Under the pieces are notes generated by a model. The model saw only the letters and a list, made by a program, of their open reading frames with translations, was not told the DNA's origin and searched no databases. Shown piece by piece: positions 16,985 to 25,569 of a stretch of DNA of 64,000 bases. The DNA lies in assembly GCF_003480255.1 (NCBI RefSeq), contig NZ_QUIN01000002.1:15107-79106 (forward strand), given 5' to 3'. Numbering within the stretch: position 1 is the first letter of the stretch; every line of letters begins with the position of its first letter. The DNA is from Erysipelatoclostridium sp. AM42-17 (GTDB taxonomy: Bacteria > Bacillota_I > Bacilli_A > Erysipelotrichales > Coprobacillaceae). The position numbers and the translations under genes are program-made.

Positions 16985-17239
16985 TTATCCCTTTAAACCA
17001 CGAGATTGGCGGTCCATATCTTCAACCACAATATCATAAATTTCACCTAAGGTTGAACAATATTCAAGGACTTTCCATGGTTCATTAGTATGAAAATGAA
17101 TTTTAATTAATTCATCATCACCAACCGCTAATAAACAATCTCCTTTAAAGTGCTGAATAAAATACTCATTAATTTCATCTTCATTTAAATTTTTTCCTTC
17201 AATTAATAATTGAGTATCATATCTAAACTCTATCATCAT
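16985..17239 (-). CDS. Short FakA/YloV-like domain protein (DAK-kinase-associated)
   Basis: The 84-residue protein matches only an internal piece of the fatty-acid kinase FakA/YloV: EFRYDTQLLIEG, then GDCLLAVGDDELIKIHFHTNEP, WKVLEYCSTLGEI and VEDMDRQ. Full FakA proteins are about 550 residues with an N-terminal DAK2 kinase domain, absent here. Such short forms occur in clostridia and their relatives. Two in-frame ATGs (17239, 17236) follow GGGGGAAG; either could be used. The start overlaps the previous gene by 17 bases, so the two are cotranslated. It could be a regulator or binding partner; there is no sign of decay. Confidence 0.72.
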   Translation of the reverse strand: MMIEFRYDTQLLIEGKNLNEDEINEYFIQHFKGDCLLAVGDDELIKIHFHTNEPWKVLEYCSTLGEIYDIVVEDMDRQSRGLKG

Positions 17240-17927
17240 CTTCCCCCATTTCTTTCTCTATTTTTGCAATATGATCATATCTTACAATACCATAAATTGC
17301 TACAATAAGTGATCCAGCTAAATCTAAAGATAAATCTTTAATTGTATCTCTTAATGCTTCATGACCAACTAAAGGAACATCTTTTTTTCCTATAAGCGTT
17401 CCTCGTGTTGTTTCCATATATTGTTGACTATTGGTATGAAAAATACCATCACATGTAAACTCACAAATTTCCCAAAATGCACCTAAAGCTAATGAAAAAG
17501 TAACAACAAATAACGCTGTAAAGTAACGATTCATATAAATATATTTACTTTTTTCATTCATGATAACTTTAATAATCCATAATGCGATAAAAGATAAAAT
17601 AATTCCTGAAAAGAAATGCAATAAAGAATCCCACCAAGGGAAAGTATGATAAAAATTAAAAGCATCTCCTAAAACTAATGCTGAAAAAGCAAAAATAGCG
17701 ATTGTCCCATGTATTTCAATAGGTACAGAAATATTTAATCTCTTTTTAATTAATCGTGGTGATATCAATATAATCATAAAGCAACAGTATTGAACTAGTT
17801 GAAAAATACTTGTTGATAAACGTTTAGCATCTTTAATAAAGAAAACACGGATTAATGTTGCAATCATTAAAATACTAATAAAAACAAATAAGAACTTTTT
17901 TATTCTATATAATCTACTTCTATCCAT
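17223..17927 (-). CDS. Polytopic membrane protein (YjdF/DUF2238-like)
   Basis: This 234-residue protein has about six hydrophobic segments. Conserved polar motifs sit at membrane ends: PWWDSLLHFFSGI, GAFWEICEFTCDGIF and DTIKDLSLDLAGSL, the pattern of the YjdF-type family. Acidic residues inside or beside helices suggest a transport or lipid-related role, but no function is established. The SD is AAGGAG. It leads a two-gene unit with the FakA-like protein. Confidence 0.72.
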   Translation of the reverse strand: MDRSRLYRIKKFLFVFISILMIATLIRVFFIKDAKRLSTSIFQLVQYCCFMIILISPRLIKKRLNISVPIEIHGTIAIFAFSALVLGDAFNFYHTFPWWDSLLHFFSGIILSFIALWIIKVIMNEKSKYIYMNRYFTALFVVTFSLALGAFWEICEFTCDGIFHTNSQQYMETTRGTLIGKKDVPLVGHEALRDTIKDLSLDLAGSLIVAIYGIVRYDHIAKIEKEMGEDDDRV

Positions 17928-17970
17928 AACTAACTCCTTTTTAGGTATTATATCAAAAAAGATAAAAAAA

Positions 17971-17988
17971 AGAAGAGTTTCCTCTTCT
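17971..17988 (-). terminator. Terminator of the nitroreductase operon
   Basis: AGAAGAG, GAAA loop, CTCTTCT, then seven T residues on the minus strand, beginning within the stop codon. Confidence 0.85.
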
Positions 17989-18496
17989 AATCAAAAATAA
18001 TTCTATTTTCTTTTCTCTTTATTTGTTGAGGTTCTTTTTGGTTATACCCTAAAACACAACAACCAACACCTTCATATCCTGTCAAATGCCACTTATCTAA
18101 ATATTTTTTCCCTTCAGGAAGTTCAAACATTTCTTTAGCACGGTTAATCCAACATGAACCTATATTTAATGCATAAGCTCCATTTTGTAAATTAGTAAGA
18201 ACTGCTGAGCCATCTTTAATACGATTAACTGAATCTTGTGGAGCAAAAACAATAATGAGTGTAGGTGCATGATAAAAAGGATCACTCTCTGTTTTCATAA
18301 TGAATGCATTCAACTTTGATAGTTCTTTTAATGTTTTTTGATCTTGAATAACAACTAACTTTGTATCTTGTTTATTCTTTCCACTAGGAGCATTTAGACC
18401 ACATTGTAAAATCTTATTTAATTCATCTTGAGATATTTGTTTATCTAAAAATAAACGATTACTTCTTCGTTGTTGTAAAGCTTCAATTGCTTCCAT
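17987..18496 (-). CDS. Nitroreductase family protein
   Basis: The 169-residue flavoprotein has the NTR fold: AIEALQQRRSNRLFLDKQIS (FMN phosphate-binding Arg cluster), NAPSGKNKQDTKLVVI and the late GYEGVGCCVLGY, which closes the FMN site. It probably reduces quinones or nitro compounds with NAD(P)H as a dimer. The ATG at 18496 is eight bases from GGAGG; a GTG one codon upstream overlaps the preceding stop. It forms an operon with the DUF815 ATPase. The physiological substrate is unknown. Confidence 0.88.
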   Translation of the reverse strand: MEAIEALQQRRSNRLFLDKQISQDELNKILQCGLNAPSGKNKQDTKLVVIQDQKTLKELSKLNAFIMKTESDPFYHAPTLIIVFAPQDSVNRIKDGSAVLTNLQNGAYALNIGSCWINRAKEMFELPEGKKYLDKWHLTGYEGVGCCVLGYNQKEPQQIKRKENRIIFD

Positions 18497-18498
18497 CA

Positions 18499-19797
18499 CT
18501 ATGCCTCCATTCCTAGAATGTAATTAATAAATTGTTGAGCTGTTCTACCAGAAACCCCACCATGAGATAATTCCCATTTATTTGCTTCAGCAAGTAATTG
18601 TTCATCAGACATTTTAATATTTGCTTTATGAGCTAATTCTAAAACAATGGTATTGAATTCTTTACGATTAGGTTTAGAATAATTAATTTTAACACCAAAA
18701 CGATTAACTAAAGATAATTTTTCTTCCATTGTATCAGATTGATGCATACCATTTTGTTGAACAACATCATTACGATCAGACCAGTTTTCTTTAATCAAAT
18801 GACGACGATTACTTGTTGCATAAATTAAGATATTTTCAGGCTTTGTTTCTACCCCACCTTCAATAACAGCTTTTAAAAATTTATATTCAATTTCAAATTC
18901 TTCAAAAGATAAATCATCCATATAAATAATAAAACGATAATTACGATTTTTAATTTGAGCAATAATATTAGATAAATCTTTAAACTGATGTTTATAAATT
19001 TCAATCATACGTAGCCCACGATCATAAAATTCATTTACAATAGCTTTAATACTTGTAGATTTACCAGTACCACTATCACCATATAATAAAGCATTATTCG
19101 CTTTTCTGCCTTCAACAAAAGCAATTGTATTGTCTAATAATTTCTTCTTTTGAATTTCATAACCTACTAAATCATCTAAAACAACCTCATCCATATTATT
19201 AATAGGTTTTAATGTTACTTTGTTTTCTTGGCTAGAAGCAATTCTAAAGGCTTTATTTAAGCCAAACATACCTACACCATAATCATTATAGAAAGTCGTA
19301 ACAATATCAAAGAATTCATTTTCATCTTTTGCCTTTTCTAATTTTAATGATAAATTTTGAACTTTTTCAGAAACATTTTTATTATACATTAATTCAGGTT
19401 TTTGTAAGGCTTTATAATCACAAATAACAGAAAAACAATCGATTCCTAGGCGTTCTTCTACTTCACTAAAATCATAATCAAATAGTTGTTTAAATACTTT
19501 AAAATCATTTTTTGCAAAATGATTAACACTTCCATCTTTAGCCCCTTGCTTTTCACAAGTAATACTAAATGGATTTTCATTTGTAATTAAAATAAATGTT
19601 AAATAATTATGCCATAAGTTACCATTAAAACCATACTGTGTTGCAAGTTCTAATAAATGTTTAATTTGACTATAAATAGCCGCAATTAATTGATCTTCAG
19701 GTAAAGTATTATCATCGATGAGTTTAGCTAATTGCATTAAAATACTATCTTCATCCATGTGTCCATACATAATGAGTTTTGAAATAATTCGATACAT
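18499..19797 (-). CDS. DUF815 AAA-type ATPase
   Basis: The 432-residue protein has a helical N-terminal half of unknown fold and a C-terminal AAA+ domain. The Walker A is [16 protein letters not shown], Walker B is [12 protein letters not shown], sensor 1 is [12 protein letters not shown] and an Arg-finger-type NRFG segment follows (about residues 230-400). These match DUF815, a family found in many bacteria with no settled function. It lies directly upstream of the nitroreductase in the same transcript (one-base overlap or adjacent start). The SD is AAGGAG. Confidence 0.87.
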   Translation of the reverse strand: MYRIISKLIMYGHMDEDSILMQLAKLIDDNTLPEDQLIAAIYSQIKHLLELATQYGFNGNLWHNYLTFILITNENPFSITCEKQGAKDGSVNHFAKNDFKVFKQLFDYDFSEVEERLGIDCFSVICDYKALQKPELMYNKNVSEKVQNLSLKLEKAKDENEFFDIVTTFYNDYGVGMFGLNKAFRIASSQENKVTLKPINNMDEVVLDDLVGYEIQKKKLLDNTIAFVEGRKANNALLYGDSGTGKSTSIKAIVNEFYDRGLRMIEIYKHQFKDLSNIIAQIKNRNYRFIIYMDDLSFEEFEIEYKFLKAVIEGGVETKPENILIYATSNRRHLIKENWSDRNDVVQQNGMHQSDTMEEKLSLVNRFGVKINYSKPNRKEFNTIVLELAHKANIKMSDEQLLAEANKWELSHGGVSGRTAQQFINYILGMEA

Positions 19798-19826
19798 TCT
19801 TATTTTCTCCTTTTCACTTATGATAA

Positions 19827-19848
19827 AAAAGGGGAACCGTCCCCTTTT
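19827..19848 (-). terminator. Terminator of the aminotransferase gene
   Basis: AAAAGGGGA, CGGT loop, TCCCCTTTT on the minus strand, continuing into T residues. Confidence 0.88.
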
Positions 19849-19854
19849 ATTTTA

Positions 19855-21096
19855 TTAATTTTGGCATTGATCAAGAATATCTTTCATCTTCTTTGCTAAC
19901 CCTTTACAATTAGCAACAGATAAAGAACAAATACCAACACGAATTCCTTTATTCACTTTAACAGTATAAATGTGATGATCCATTAAAGTTTCATGGAACT
20001 GACTTAAAAGTTGATTATCTTCAATCTTTAAAGTAACAAAGAATCCTTCTTTATATGGATAATATTGTAATCCACAAGCATCAGCTTCTTGAGTAAAAAT
20101 TGAACTTCTTTCTTTAAGCAACTGAACATATTTATTTTTTTCTTTTAAGAAAGAATCTAGATGTTGTGTTGTGACACGCACAAAGTTTTCCATAGCTGCA
20201 TTAGGAATATTAGACCAATTAGCACGAGCATGTTTTTCTAACACGATTTCCATTTGGCGAACACTTTCTTTTTGCTTAGCAAGAACAACTGCCGCACCAC
20301 ATCTAAGTCCGTATGATGTTAAAGTCTTAGAACATGAAAAAGCAACAACAACCATAACATTATCACTAATATCATTAAAATAATTCATATATGTACGTGA
20401 TTTTTCTAATTGATATGAATAATCTATGTAAGCAATATCATTTAAAATAACAAATGGTCCTTTACTTGATAACTCATTTGCAATAGCAATCACTTCTTGC
20501 CATTCATCATGAGACATTGAATAACCAGTAGGATTATGACAAGGATCATTAATCACGACAACAACTTTTCCTTGTTGATCCATCACTTTTTGACATACTT
20601 CTTTAAAGTTATTTAAATTGAAATGATCACCATCAAACATTTCATAAGTTGTTACATTAATATTTTCAATACCAGCCATTAATTTATATGAACCCCAAGC
20701 AATAGAAGGCAAAATTAATGTTTCATGAGCATCTAAAGTATTAATAATCGTTGAACTGACAGCACCGCTTCCCCCTGGTGTTGCAATAACAGAAGAGGCT
20801 AAATTTAATTCACTTCCCTGACTTACCCATTTTAATACTTGTTGTCTAAAGTTATCATTTCCTCTAAAACTTGCTGCATATTTAGCCTTTTGATTGTTTT
20901 CAATATGATTATATGTATCAAATACTGAATCAAGAGCAACCAATTGACCTTGTTCATCATATAAGGCACCGATTGTTCCATTAATCACATTTTCTTTTCC
21001 TATTTTAGCTATATCTTCATTAGCTAAAGAAACAATCTTAAATACATTATCTTCAATTGGTGTTTGATCAATACTGGACTTAATAAATTCTTTCAT
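19855..21096 (-). CDS. Class I/II pyridoxal-phosphate aminotransferase
   Basis: The 413-residue enzyme has the fold-type I layout: TPGGSGAVSSTI at the cofactor phosphate site, NDPCHNPTGYSM (Asn contacts the PLP ring), LNDIAYIDYSYQ and the Schiff-base lysine in SCSKTLTSYGLRCG. The C-terminal VGICSLSV contains the Arg that binds the substrate carboxylate. Aspartate or aromatic amino acids are likely substrates; sequence alone cannot decide. It is a single-gene unit with its own promoter and terminator. Confidence 0.88.
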   Translation of the reverse strand: MKEFIKSSIDQTPIEDNVFKIVSLANEDIAKIGKENVINGTIGALYDEQGQLVALDSVFDTYNHIENNQKAKYAASFRGNDNFRQQVLKWVSQGSELNLASSVIATPGGSGAVSSTIINTLDAHETLILPSIAWGSYKLMAGIENINVTTYEMFDGDHFNLNNFKEVCQKVMDQQGKVVVVINDPCHNPTGYSMSHDEWQEVIAIANELSSKGPFVILNDIAYIDYSYQLEKSRTYMNYFNDISDNVMVVVAFSCSKTLTSYGLRCGAAVVLAKQKESVRQMEIVLEKHARANWSNIPNAAMENFVRVTTQHLDSFLKEKNKYVQLLKERSSIFTQEADACGLQYYPYKEGFFVTLKIEDNQLLSQFHETLMDHHIYTVKVNKGIRVGICSLSVANCKGLAKKMKDILDQCQN

Positions 21097-21134
21097 TTTA
21101 TATACCCCTTATTTTAAATAATATCTTCTCAAAT

Positions 21135-21163
21135 ATGGTAAGCGTTATATCTTTATTTGTCAA
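21135..21163 (-). promoter_or_regulatory. Promoter of the aminotransferase gene
   Basis: Perfect TTGACA (21163-21158), 17-base spacer, TACCAT (21140-21135). It starts about 40 bases before the ATG. Confidence 0.65.
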
Positions 21164-21200
21164 TTTCTTTTTAGAAATAATTGTATAATTGTATAAAATC

Positions 21201-21995
21201 TTATTTAATATTCTTCTCTCCATGTAAATTTTGTATTTTTAACCATACATTCATTACAAGGTTCATAGGTAAAATCTTAACAAGAAAGATTTGTAATTTA
21301 TTAATAATGCCATACAATGAAACATCTCGCTGACGATATAAATCTTTGATAGCTTTATTAATAACTGGTTGAGCTTGATATATTTTTCCATAAAAACGAA
21401 AAACATCATGACTTTGCTGGTCTTTGGCACGTTTAAAAAACTCAGTGTGGACCCAATAAGGACATACCGCTAAAACATGAATACCACGATATTTTAATTC
21501 TCGATTAAGTGCCCTTGAATAATTTAAAACAAAAGCTTTGCTGGCAGCATAAACATTTAAATAAGGAATCGGTAAATAACCACTACACGATGCAAGATTC
21601 ATTATCTTGGATCCTTTTACCATATAGGGTAATGAATAATCAATCATCGTCACTATTGCTTTCATATTTAAATTCATCATATTCATTGTTGTTTCGTGAT
21701 TGATATTTTCATAATGATCAATTTTACCATAACCTGCACAATTAGCTAAAATAACAATTTCTACATTTTCTTTTTCCAACATGACTTTATAAGTATTCAA
21801 ATCTTCTTTAGATGATAAATCTAAACTTAATACTTTGCTCTTTATAGAAATTACACGTGCAAGTTGATCTAATCGCTCTTTTCTTCTCGCTATTAACCAT
21901 ATCTCATCAACTGATTCTTTTTTGATAATTTGGTAAACAAATTCTTTTCCCATTCCACTGCTGGCACCAGTCACAACAATAATTCTTTTACTCAT
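21201..21995 (-). CDS. Short-chain dehydrogenase/reductase (SDR)
   Basis: This is a classical SDR of 264 residues: VVTGASSGMGKEF for dinucleotide binding, LANCAGYG (NAG-type motif), the catalytic Ser in LASCSGYLP and the YAASK active-site Tyr and Lys. The C-terminal 40 residues are hydrophobic and basic (IINKLQIFLVKILPMNLVMNVW), as in membrane-associated acyl or steroid SDRs. It overlaps the upstream GNAT gene by eight bases. The substrate is unknown. Confidence 0.88.
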   Translation of the reverse strand: MSKRIIVVTGASSGMGKEFVYQIIKKESVDEIWLIARRKERLDQLARVISIKSKVLSLDLSSKEDLNTYKVMLEKENVEIVILANCAGYGKIDHYENINHETTMNMMNLNMKAIVTMIDYSLPYMVKGSKIMNLASCSGYLPIPYLNVYAASKAFVLNYSRALNRELKYRGIHVLAVCPYWVHTEFFKRAKDQQSHDVFRFYGKIYQAQPVINKAIKDLYRQRDVSLYGIINKLQIFLVKILPMNLVMNVWLKIQNLHGEKNIK

Positions 21996-22437
21996 CTTGG
22001 TAGTCCTTAATCATTTGAATATAGGGTAATATTTCAAATTCTTGGCTCTTATATAATTTTAAAGCACGTTCATTATCTGGTTCTACTTCTAAACGTACAC
22101 GTGCCTTATCTTTTACTACCTCATCATTTAAATATTTTAAAAATTGATGACCTATTCCCTGTCCTCGATATTGTTTTTTAATATATAGTTCTTCTAACCA
22201 TACAACCTTGCCTCCTGCTTCGGCAGAAAAAGAATAACTTAAAAGCATATATCCCACTGGCATTTGATCAACTAAATATAAATAACATCCTACATAAGGT
22301 GAATTGTTGACTGCTTCTTGATAAGTTGCTTCCATATATTGAAAAGGCACAGGGTGTAAAACAGCCTCACTGTGATAAAATTCATTAACTAATTCTAAAT
22401 ATTCTTCTTTATATTCTTTTGTTAATTGTGTAATCAT
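21988..22437 (-). CDS. GNAT family N-acetyltransferase
   Basis: The 149-residue single-domain GNAT protein has the acetyl-CoA pyrophosphate loop in QYRGQGIGHQFLKYL and the C-terminal LEVEPDNERALKLYKSQEFEI. Strand VVWLEELYIKK precedes motif A as expected. Its acceptor could be an amine or a protein N-terminus. A TGGAGG ribosome binding site precedes the ATG, and it forms a two-gene operon with the SDR. Confidence 0.87.
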   Translation of the reverse strand: MITQLTKEYKEEYLELVNEFYHSEAVLHPVPFQYMEATYQEAVNNSPYVGCYLYLVDQMPVGYMLLSYSFSAEAGGKVVWLEELYIKKQYRGQGIGHQFLKYLNDEVVKDKARVRLEVEPDNERALKLYKSQEFEILPYIQMIKDYQDE

Positions 22438-22560
22438 AAATAAACCTCCACTATTATTATATTTTATCTAAAAAAAGAACATAATAAAAGTAAAATGGTA
22501 CTTTTAAATATAGTTAAGCGCATACAAACATGATATGATATAGTTAATGGAGGTTCGATT

Positions 22561-23748
22561 ATGAAAAAAGAAAAAGTTTTAGACATAAAATATGCTGGTA
22601 GTCAGATATTTTATTTTGCTGCATTTTGTGCCATGATGGGATATGCATCCGTCTATTTATTAGACAAAAAATTCAACAATTCAACAATCGGTATTGTTTT
22701 GGCTGTATCTAATATCATTGCCGTTATTGCTCAACCAATGTTAGCATCCTTTGCTGATAAACATAAAAAAATAGAACTTAGACAAATGTTAAGTATCATC
22801 ATGATGATTGTTATTGCTTTATCTGCTATTTTATACATAGTTCCTGTAACAGGCATGATGATTTTAATTTTAGTTGTCACAATATTTGCATTAATGTCAA
22901 GTATTATGCCCCTTATGAATTCTCTTGCCTTTACATTTGAAAAATACGGTATTCATATTAATTACGGTCTTGCAAGAGGACTTGGTTCTGTTGCTTATGC
23001 TGTTACTTCAATGGCACTAGGACATATTGTTGCTGATTATTCCCCTGAATTATTACCTTTATTTTATATTATCTTTTCTGTTTTACTTTATCTTGTTGTT
23101 AAGGTATTTGTTTTACCTAAAGGAAATTATCAAATTGTTGAAGATGATCATCAAGAAAAAGAAGAAACAACAACTCAATTATCATTTGGTCAATTTTGTG
23201 CCAAATATAAGAAGTTCATTGTTTTTCTTTTAGGATTTGTTCTTGTTTATTTTGCTCATACAATTATTAATAATTTCTTTATTCAAATTATTAATAATAT
23301 TGGTGGCAATAGTAGTGATATGGGTAATGCAATCTTTTTAGCAGCTATGTTAGAATTACCTACAATGGCTTACTTTAATCAACTAAGTAAAAAAATAAAT
23401 TGTGGCACTTTGATTAAGTTTTCAATTATCATGTTTTTAGTTAAACATGTGATTACTTTCTTTGCTACTAATATGCTCATGATCTATATTGGTCAAGTTT
23501 GCCAAATGTTTGCTTATGCTTTATTTATTCCTGCATCAGTTTATTATGTTAATGAAAAAATAGCAGTTGCCGATCGTGTTAAAGGTCAATCAATGGTAAC
23601 AACAGCTATGACTTTATCAGGTGTTTTCGCTAATTTTATTGGTGGTATTTTATTAGATGCCATTGGTGTTCATGAAGTTTTATTAGTTGGTGTTGTTCTT
23701 TCTGTTGTAGGAGCTATCATTGTTTGTCTTACAGCTGAAAAAGTATAA
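22561..23748 (+). CDS. MFS transporter
   Basis: A 395-residue, 12-helix permease of the major facilitator superfamily (MFS_1-like, nucleoside/LacY-type). The loop between helices 2 and 3 reads ASFADKHKK, a variant of the GxxxDRxGRR motif. The central loop (about 195-218, acidic and Lys-rich) separates the two six-helix halves. The substrate cannot be inferred; sugar or nucleoside is the usual range. TGGAGG precedes the ATG. It diverges from the GNAT gene. Confidence 0.85.
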   Translation: MKKEKVLDIKYAGSQIFYFAAFCAMMGYASVYLLDKKFNNSTIGIVLAVSNIIAVIAQPMLASFADKHKKIELRQMLSIIMMIVIALSAILYIVPVTGMMILILVVTIFALMSSIMPLMNSLAFTFEKYGIHINYGLARGLGSVAYAVTSMALGHIVADYSPELLPLFYIIFSVLLYLVVKVFVLPKGNYQIVEDDHQEKEETTTQLSFGQFCAKYKKFIVFLLGFVLVYFAHTIINNFFIQIINNIGGNSSDMGNAIFLAAMLELPTMAYFNQLSKKINCGTLIKFSIIMFLVKHVITFFATNMLMIYIGQVCQMFAYALFIPASVYYVNEKIAVADRVKGQSMVTTAMTLSGVFANFIGGILLDAIGVHEVLLVGVVLSVVGAIIVCLTAEKV

Positions 23749-23776
23749 TAGAGAATGAAGTTCATTCTCTATTTTT
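23747..23776. terminator. Bidirectional terminator between the MFS gene and the RsuA-type gene
   Basis: AATAGAGAAT and ATTCTCTATT pair around GAAGTTC, followed by T6 on the plus strand; it overlaps both 3' ends. Confidence 0.85.
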
Positions 23777-24457
23777 TATTAATAATTTAATTTCATTTTC
23801 TGTTAAATACCGATACGTTCCTATTTTTAATTGTTGATCAAGTTGAATTTGACCAAATGATATTCTTTTTAAATCAACAACTTCATTTTGACAAGATAAA
23901 AACATCTTTTTTATTTGATGATATTTTCCTTCTTGTAAAGTAACATAACCATGATAATCATCAATGATTTCTAATTGGCTTGGTAAACAAAGTGTGTTTT
24001 GATCAATGATAATACCTTTTTTAAAGGCTTCAATATATTGATGATTCATAGGATATTGAGTCGTAACAAAATATTTTTTTGAAACATGATTTTGCGGTAA
24101 TAACAATCTTTTTGATAAAGTGGGATCATCGCTCATAATTAATAAACCTGTCGTATCTTTATCTAGCCTTCCTAAACAATAACAATCTTTTTGATCAATA
24201 AGATCATTAACACAAGGGTATTTTTGATCATAGCGAGCGCAAATATAACCTTTTGGCTTATTTAACATGATATATGTAAAAGGCTGTGCTTTTATTTTTT
24301 GATAATCAACTGTAATATCATCATCAAATTGAACTTGATAATGACTATCTAAACATGTCTTTCCATTAACCATGACATGTTTATTTTTTATTAGTTTTTT
24401 ACAATATTTAGCGTTACCTAGATGATTAAACATCATGATATAATAAAGATCTTTCAT
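23762..24457 (-). CDS. RsuA-family rRNA pseudouridine synthase
   Basis: Starting at 24457 (MKDLYYIMMF) the protein has 231 residues, normal for RsuA/RluB/RluE relatives. It has an S4-like N-terminus (KKLIKNKHVMVNGKTC), the catalytic Asp in GRLDKDTTGLLI and the C-terminal EGKYHQIKKMF. The start forms TAATG with the stop of the upstream VTT-domain gene, after an AGGTGA site, so an apparent longer reading frame into that gene is not used. It modifies small- or large-subunit rRNA; the site is not predictable. Confidence 0.9.
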   Translation of the reverse strand: MKDLYYIMMFNHLGNAKYCKKLIKNKHVMVNGKTCLDSHYQVQFDDDITVDYQKIKAQPFTYIMLNKPKGYICARYDQKYPCVNDLIDQKDCYCLGRLDKDTTGLLIMSDDPTLSKRLLLPQNHVSKKYFVTTQYPMNHQYIEAFKKGIIIDQNTLCLPSQLEIIDDYHGYVTLQEGKYHQIKKMFLSCQNEVVDLKRISFGQIQLDQQLKIGTYRYLTENEIKLLIKNRE

Positions 24458-25092
24458 TATTTTGTTTTCACCTTTCGATAATAGATCATAGCAATCATAA
24501 CTAAAATTATTGTAACAAGGAATATCATGATTGCAAGGTCGTATTGTTGATTTTTTATTGTTCCAGCTAAAAAAGTTGAAGTCACAATACTTGGTATTCT
24601 TGCTAGGGTTGTAAAAATAAGCCATTTAAATAAAGAAAGATCAAACAAGCACATCATATATGTCATGATATCTTTAGGCGAACCTGGAATACAGTAAAGC
24701 CCATATAATAAATACTTATTTCGTTTCTTTTCTAATATTTGCTTAAACTCATTAATTTTTTCTTCTTTAAAAAAGAATCGGATGATTTGATACCCATATT
24801 TTTTTACTAAACCATATACAATGATTGTTCCTAGCAGTGATCCAAGTAAACATATAACTGTACCCCACCATGAACCAAACATATAACCTGAAAAAAGTTC
24901 TAATGGCTCCCCTGGTAAAAAGGCAATCACTATTTGTAGTGCTTGTAATAAAATCATTGTTATTTCTTTTAACCCTGCAGGATAATGACTCACTATGATA
25001 AGTAGATGCTGCCAATCTATTTTATAAACCAGTAAACAACAAACTATAATCGCTAAAATGAATAAATACATGCGTTTTCTCTTTATCGTCAT
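24457..25092 (-). CDS. TVP38/TMEM64 (VTT domain) membrane protein
   Basis: The protein of about 211 residues has roughly five hydrophobic segments and the DedA-superfamily VTT signatures: the re-entrant FLPGEPLELFSGYMFG with GSWWGT, and PGSPKDIMTYMMCL. These proteins are linked to phospholipid scrambling or undecaprenyl-phosphate recycling. ATG 25092 is chosen because the GTG at 25101 lies inside the GAGGTG ribosome binding site itself. It is cotranscribed with the RsuA-type gene (TAATG junction). Confidence 0.83.
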   Translation of the reverse strand: MTIKRKRMYLFILAIIVCCLLVYKIDWQHLLIIVSHYPAGLKEITMILLQALQIVIAFLPGEPLELFSGYMFGSWWGTVICLLGSLLGTIIVYGLVKKYGYQIIRFFFKEEKINEFKQILEKKRNKYLLYGLYCIPGSPKDIMTYMMCLFDLSLFKWLIFTTLARIPSIVTSTFLAGTIKNQQYDLAIMIFLVTIILVMIAMIYYRKVKTK

Positions 25093-25172
25093 ACATTTCA
25101 CCTCATGTATTTATTATTCTCTATAATTCTTTATTTTTAGTCCTATTAACCCTTAATTTTTTCTAAAGAAAA

Positions 25173-25195
25173 AGGAAATACTTTAAGCATTTCCT
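25173..25195 (-). terminator. Terminator of the cupin gene
   Basis: AGGAAATGCT, TAA loop, AGTATTTCCT with one G-U pair, then T5 on the minus strand. Confidence 0.8.
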
Positions 25196-25517
25196 AGAAT
25201 ACAACTACTAATAACATTTTAAACTGTTCTTTACCATAAACAGCATGTGGATGACCGGCAGGCATCACAATTGATTCTCCTTCATTTAATATATATTTTT
25301 GATCATCAATAGTAATTTCACCTACACCATCTAAACAAGTAACAAAAGCATCTCCACCACTTTTATGACTGCTTATTTCTTCTCCTTTATCAAAAGAAAA
25401 TAAAGTCACACTTAAAGCATTATTTTGTGCTAAAGTTTTAGAAATAACTTGACCTTTTTGATAACTTACTTCTTCTTTTAAAGTTACTACCGTTTTTTTA
25501 TCAATATTTTTTAACAT
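25194..25517 (-). CDS. Small cupin-domain protein
   Basis: The ATG at 25517 follows GGAGG; the product has 107 residues. It is a single conserved beta barrel with cupin motif 1 degenerate (SSHKSGGDAFVTCLDG) and motif 2 as PAGHPHAVYG, which supplies likely metal-binding histidines. Such proteins bind a metal or a small ligand; no reaction can be named. It has its own terminator. Confidence 0.83.
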   Translation of the reverse strand: MLKNIDKKTVVTLKEEVSYQKGQVISKTLAQNNALSVTLFSFDKGEEISSHKSGGDAFVTCLDGVGEITIDDQKYILNEGESIVMPAGHPHAVYGKEQFKMLLVVVF

Positions 25518-25569
25518 ATATCTTTCCTCCATTTATTATTGTACTATAGATGTACTCTATTTTATACAA

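Noticed and set aside
24458-24625. N-terminal extension of the RsuA-type synthase into the VTT-domain gene
   Set aside because: The added 56 residues are a frame shadow of the membrane protein; the real start forms TAATG with an AGGTGA site.
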